The position numbers and the translations under genes were made by a program. Positions 14,177-17,363 of a DNA stretch of 17,363 bases are shown in pieces. How positions within the stretch are numbered: the stretch's first letter is position 1; each line of letters begins with the position of its first letter. The notes under the pieces were generated by a model, which saw only the letters and a list, made by a program, of their open reading frames with translations, was not told where the DNA came from and did no database searches. This stretch comes from ZC4RG20 sp964553875 (GTDB lineage Bacteria; Pseudomonadota; Gammaproteobacteria; Steroidobacterales; Rariloculaceae). The stretch lies in contig CAZKNH010000087.1 in assembly GCA_964553875.1 (NCBI GenBank), positions 1 through 17,363 of the forward strand, read 5' to 3'.

Positions 14177-14264
14177 CAACACAGATAACAGGCGCCCGCC
14201 TTCCGTGCACGCTCTCGAGCACCGACGAACCCCAGTAAATTCCAGATCATTTGAGGAGCGATGA

Positions 14265-15752
14265 ATGGAGTTTCCCGTCAGGACCGGGACGGTTGCGGGC
14301 CAGCGCACGGCCTGCGCAATCCTGCCGATCTTCGATGAGCCGCTCCGCGGCGCCGCGAAGGATGCGGACGACGCGTCCGGCGGGCTGATCAGGAAGCTCG
14401 TCCGGTCGGGCGATGCATCGAGCAAGCTCGGTTCGACGCTCCTCGTCCCGAATGCCGGCGGCACCATCGGCCGGTGGCTGCTCGTCGGCTGCGGCAAGTC
14501 GGCGGAGTTCGACGCGAAGAAGCTCACGAAGGCGCTCGCGGCTGCAGTCGGCGCGCTCAAGGACAAGGGCATCAAGGACGCGATCAGCTACCTCACGTGG
14601 CAACGGCCGCCGTCGCTCGACGCGTACTACGCGGCGCGGCTGACCGTCGAGACCGTCCGCGGCGCGACGTACCGCTTCGACGAATTGAAGAGCGACGAGC
14701 GGAACGACAAGCCTCGACTCACCCGCTTCGGCCTCGGTGTCGCGGATCCGGCCGACGTGCGCGAGACGCGGCGGGGCACGGCGCACGGCGTCGCGATCGC
14801 GAACGGCATGGACCTCGCGCGCGACCTCGGCAACCGCCCGCCGAACGTCTGCACGCCATCGCATCTCGCCGAGACGGCGAAGTCCCTCGCCGAGCGGTAC
14901 GCGAAGCTCGGCGTCGAGATCCTGAACGAGCGGCAGATCGACAAGCTCGGCATGGGGGCGCTCCTGTCCGTGACCCGCGGCGCCGAGGAGCCGCCCCGGC
15001 TCATCGTGCTGCGCTACGACGGCGGCGCGAAGACGGAGAAGCCCGTCGTGCTCTGCGGCAAGGGCATCACGTTCGACACGGGCGGGATCTCGCTGAAGCC
15101 GCCCGCGAAGATGGACGAGATGAAATTCGACATGTGCGGCGCCGCGGGCGTGCTCGGCACGCTCGCCGCGATCGCCGAGCTCGACGTGCCGCTCAACGTC
15201 ATCGGCATCATTCCGGCGGCCGAGAACATGCCGAGCGGGCGCGCGACCCGTCCCGGCGACATCGTGAAGAGCCTGTCCGGCAAGACGATCGAGATCCTGA
15301 ACACCGACGCCGAAGGCCGGTTGATCCTGTGCGACGCGATCACGTACGCAAAGCGCTTCGAGCCCAAGTACCTGATCGACGTCGCGACGCTGACCGGAGC
15401 GTGCGTCGTCGCGCTCGGCCACCTGCACAGCGGGCTCTTCTCGAACGACGAGGCGCTCGCGGGCGCGCTCCTCGCCGCGTCGGCCCGCTCGCTCGACACC
15501 GCGTGGCGCCTGCCCGTCGACGACGACTACGCGGAATCGCTGAAGAGCAACTTCGCCGACGTCGCGAACTCGGGCAGCCGCGACGGCGGCGCGAGCGTCG
15601 CCGCAGCGTTCCTCGCGAAGTTCGTCGACGGCACGCCGTGGGCGCACCTCGATATCGCGGGCGTCGCATGGCGAGGGGATTCGAACAAGGGGGCGACCGG
15701 CCGTCCGGTGCCGCTCCTCGTCGACTTCCTGCTGCACGCCGGGAACGGATGA
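14265..15752 (+). CDS. pepA: Leucyl aminopeptidase (cytosol aminopeptidase, M17)
   Basis: The product is 495 residues, within the usual range. ATG 14265 is preceded by GAGGAGCG. It is a hexameric two-metal enzyme that removes N-terminal residues, especially leucine, from peptides in the cytoplasm. In some bacteria it also binds DNA in site-specific recombination and in carAB regulation. The metal and catalytic residues are all present: Lys266 and Asp271 in CGKGITFDTGG, Lys278 in SLKP, Asp289 in MKFDMCGA, and Asp348, Glu350 and Arg352 in the family signature NTDAEGRL (346-353). The N-terminal macro-like domain fills residues 1-165. The stop overlaps the holC start by 4 nt (ATGA), which indicates translational coupling. 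Confidence 0.97.
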   Translation: MEFPVRTGTVAGQRTACAILPIFDEPLRGAAKDADDASGGLIRKLVRSGDASSKLGSTLLVPNAGGTIGRWLLVGCGKSAEFDAKKLTKALAAAVGALKDKGIKDAISYLTWQRPPSLDAYYAARLTVETVRGATYRFDELKSDERNDKPRLTRFGLGVADPADVRETRRGTAHGVAIANGMDLARDLGNRPPNVCTPSHLAETAKSLAERYAKLGVEILNERQIDKLGMGALLSVTRGAEEPPRLIVLRYDGGAKTEKPVVLCGKGITFDTGGISLKPPAKMDEMKFDMCGAAGVLGTLAAIAELDVPLNVIGIIPAAENMPSGRATRPGDIVKSLSGKTIEILNTDAEGRLILCDAITYAKRFEPKYLIDVATLTGACVVALGHLHSGLFSNDEALAGALLAASARSLDTAWRLPVDDDYAESLKSNFADVANSGSRDGGASVAAAFLAKFVDGTPWAHLDIAGVAWRGDSNKGATGRPVPLLVDFLLHAGNG

Positions 15753-16186
15753 CCGAGATCGACTTCTACATCCTCGACGCATCCGGGCCGGACGCGGCGC
15801 TCGTCTTCGCGTGCCGGCTCGCGGAGAAGGCCTTCGACGCGGGCCAGCACGTGCTGATCAGGCCGCCGTCCCGCGCCGACGCCCGGCGGCTCGACGAGCT
15901 GCTCTGGACGTACTCGCAGGGCAGCTTCGTGCCGCACACGCTGGCGAGCGTCGCCGCCCCGGCGCCGCTCGAGCCCGTGCTGATCGACGACGGGCCGGGT
16001 CCGCGCGGCGACCGCTGGGACCTCCTGATCAACCTCGGTGCCGACGTGCCCGACTACTTCAGCCGCTATGCGCGGCTCGCCGAGGTCGTCGACGGCGACG
16101 CCGAGCGGCGCGCGCAGGGCCGCGAGCGCTATCGTTACTACAGGGATCGCGGATACGCGCTGAAGACGACGAAGATCCGAGCGTGA
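15749..16186 (+). CDS. holC: DNA polymerase III chi subunit
   Basis: The product is 145 residues (147 in E. coli). It is the clamp-loader accessory subunit that links single-stranded DNA-binding protein to the replicase through the psi subunit. Family features are the opening EIDFYILDASGPDAALVFACRLAEKAF, then GQHVLIRPPSRADARRLDELLWTY and SFVPHTL. The central LIDDGPGPRGDRWDLLINLGADVPDYFSRYARLAEVV and the closing RERYRYYRDRGYALKTTKI also fit. ATG 15749 lies inside the end of pepA (ATGA overlap). Its own stop overlaps the next gene by 4 nt (GTGA). The pepA-holC-valS order is widely conserved. Confidence 0.95.
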   Translation: MTEIDFYILDASGPDAALVFACRLAEKAFDAGQHVLIRPPSRADARRLDELLWTYSQGSFVPHTLASVAAPAPLEPVLIDDGPGPRGDRWDLLINLGADVPDYFSRYARLAEVVDGDAERRAQGRERYRYYRDRGYALKTTKIRA

Positions 16187-16482
16187 CGCAGAAGCCGCCG
16201 GAACCGAGCATCCCCGTGCTGACCGACGTCGTCTACGGTCTCGACGACGACGAATCGCCCGCCTACCCCTCCGAGACCGAAGCGCTGATCGCCGAGCTCC
16301 AGACGCGCCTCGCCGCGGAAACGTTTGCGCTCGCCGAGGAGCTGATGCGGGGCGCATTCGCCGAGCTCGAGGCACACCTGTTCGAGCAGATCTCGGGACG
16401 GCTGCGCGAGCGGCTGCCCGATCTGATCGACTCGATCCTGCGCGAGCACCTTGCCGGCGGCGACGACGAGCCGCCGGGCTAG
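16183..16482 (+). CDS. Uncharacterised 99-residue acidic protein between holC and valS
   Basis: GTG 16183 overlaps the holC stop by 4 nt (GTGA), which is good evidence for a coupled real gene. The N-terminal part PEPSIPVLTDVVYGLDDDE contains a short PVLTDVV motif, also seen at the start of DUF2486-like proteobacterial proteins. From about residue 36 to 89 it is strongly helical: EALIAELQTRLAAETFALAE, then FAELEAHLFEQISGRLRERLPDLIDSILREHL, with heptad-like leucines that suggest a coiled coil or helical hairpin. The protein is acidic and has no membrane segment. Many relatives have a small unknown gene at this place. Its position suggests a link to replication or tRNA charging, but no function is established. 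Confidence 0.72.
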   Translation: MTQKPPEPSIPVLTDVVYGLDDDESPAYPSETEALIAELQTRLAAETFALAEELMRGAFAELEAHLFEQISGRLRERLPDLIDSILREHLAGGDDEPPG

Positions 16483-16518
16483 CGCGCCGCAGCTGGTATC
16501 CTTTCCTGCACCGAGTGC

Positions 16519-16534
16519 CACGGAGGCACGGAGG
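16519..16534 (+). promoter_or_regulatory. Tandem duplicated Shine-Dalgarno before valS
   Basis: CACGGAGG occurs twice head to tail (16519-16526 and 16527-16534), so two GGAGG ribosome sites precede the TTG start at 16543. The second GGAGG ends 8 nt from the start and is correctly spaced; the first is 16 nt away. Another purine run (GGAAG) sits right before the TTG. Confidence 0.6.
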
Positions 16535-16542
16535 AACGGAAG

Positions 16543-17363
16543 TTGAGCAAGGGATACCGCCCCGCCGAAGTCGAGATCGAGTCGAACCACTACGCCCGCT
16601 GGGAGCGGGCGGGCTATTTCGCTCCGTCCGGACGGGGCGAGCCGTACTGCATCGTGATCCCGCCGCCGAACGTGACCGGCACGTTGCACATGGGGCATGC
16701 GTTCCAGCACACGATCATGGACGCGCTGACCCGCTGGCATCGGATGCTCGGCCGGAACGTGCTGTGGCAGCCCGGCACCGACCACGCCGGCATCGCGACG
16801 CAGATGGTCGTCGAGCGTCTGCTGAACGCGGAGGGCACGTCGCGGCGCGAGATCGGCCGCGAGCGCTTCATCGAGCGGGTCTGGCAATGGAAGGAGCGCT
16901 CGGGCGGCACGATCTCGAAGCAGATGCGCCGGCTCGGCGCGTCCGTCGACTGGTCACGCGACCGGTTCACGATGGACGAGGGCCTGTCCCGGGCCGTTAT
17001 CGAGGTCTTCGTGCGCCTCTACGACGAGGGCCTGATCTACCGCGGCAAGCGCCTCGTGAACTGGGACCCCGTGCTGCACACGGCGCTTTCGGATCTCGAG
17101 GTGCTCTCGTCCGAGGAGAAGGGGCATTTGTGGCGCTTCCGCTATCCGCTCGCGGACGGCAGCGGCCATCTCGTCGTCGCGACGACCCGTCCCGAGACGA
17201 TGCTCGGCGACACGGCCGTCGCCGTGCATCCGGATGACGAGCGGTACAAGGCGCTGATCGGCAAGAAGGTCCGGCTGCCGCTCGCCGAGCGGCTGATCCC
17301 GATCATCGCGGACGAGTATGTCGACCCCGAGTTCGGCACGGGCTGCGTGAAGATCACGCCCGC
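16543..17363 (+). CDS. valS: Valyl-tRNA synthetase, N-terminal part (cut by window edge)
   Basis: The frame runs off the right edge after 273 codons, roughly the first third of a class I synthetase of about 930 residues. It charges tRNA-Val with valine and edits mischarged threonine. TTG 16543 is taken as the start because no ATG or GTG is in frame near the ribosome sites and the resulting SKGYRPAEVE fits the family N-terminus. The class I HIGH motif is HMGH (residues 49-52) within PPPNVTGTLHMGHAFQHT. Other close matches to E. coli are LWQPGTDHAGIATQMVVER, SGGTISKQMRRLGASVDW and RFTMDEGLS. IYRGKRLVNWDP follows, and VVATTRPETMLGDTAVAV marks the entry to the editing domain. The KMSKS motif is beyond the window. 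Confidence 0.97.
   Translation, partial: MSKGYRPAEVEIESNHYARWERAGYFAPSGRGEPYCIVIPPPNVTGTLHMGHAFQHTIMDALTRWHRMLGRNVLWQPGTDHAGIATQMVVERLLNAEGTSRREIGRERFIERVWQWKERSGGTISKQMRRLGASVDWSRDRFTMDEGLSRAVIEVFVRLYDEGLIYRGKRLVNWDPVLHTALSDLEVLSSEEKGHLWRFRYPLADGSGHLVVATTRPETMLGDTAVAVHPDDERYKALIGKKVRLPLAERLIPIIADEYVDPEFGTGCVKITP

Noticed and set aside
12986..14575. Longer LptF starting upstream at 14575
   Set aside because: The extra residues are serine- and proline-rich, run opposite the pepA start and have no counterpart in LptF. GTG 14110 matches the family N-terminus.
14247..15782. Long minus-strand open frame of 511 codons antisense to pepA
   Set aside because: It lies entirely opposite a complete, motif-bearing pepA. 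The sequence is arginine-, valine- and aspartate-rich, as expected from the mirror of GC-rich codons, and has no recognisable domain.

Overview
The window is high-GC, densely coded chromosomal DNA, most likely from a gammaproteobacterium. The evidence is the lptF-lptG pair diverging from pepA-holC-valS, together with a TrkH that follows the Escherichia coli protein closely along its whole length. The exact lineage cannot be read from the sequence. The TonB receptor beside a TPR-sulfotransferase and the very high GC at third codon positions suggest an environmental group rather than an enteric one. I see no insertion sequence, prophage, CRISPR array, tRNA or rRNA.

Layout, left to right. Positions 1-2255 hold the tail of an unidentified membrane protein, a DUF4382-type lipoprotein, a 357-bp gap with a strong hairpin, and a bactofilin. 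Next come trkH (minus strand) and a divergent secreted esterase of the esterase D fold. An unrecognised 104-residue protein and the folate enzyme gene fau lie on the minus strand from 5055 to 6016. Upstream of fau, on the plus strand, is a candidate small RNA or attenuated leader with an excellent intrinsic terminator. It is followed by a two-gene unit: a short TonB-like proline-rich membrane protein that lacks the TonB C-terminal domain, and a small GNAT-like protein.

Positions 7122-11140 (minus strand) encode a TonB-dependent receptor followed immediately by a TPR-sulfotransferase that has no obvious conventional start codon. This pair is the most accessory-looking part of the window. Positions 11141-11479 are gene-free and hold inverted repeats, one of which contains the annotated start codon of an RDD-family membrane gene.

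From 11919 to the end the content is core cell biology. lptG and lptF encode the membrane subunits of the lipopolysaccharide exporter. pepA encodes leucyl aminopeptidase, holC the chi subunit of DNA polymerase III, then comes a 99-residue unknown protein and the first 273 codons of valS. pepA, holC and the unknown gene overlap by 4 nt at each junction and look translationally coupled.

No single spectacular new system is evident. The observations best worth following are the candidate RNA at 6142-6231, the receptor-sulfotransferase pair with its odd start, the repeat-borne start of the RDD gene, and the truncated TonB-like protein.
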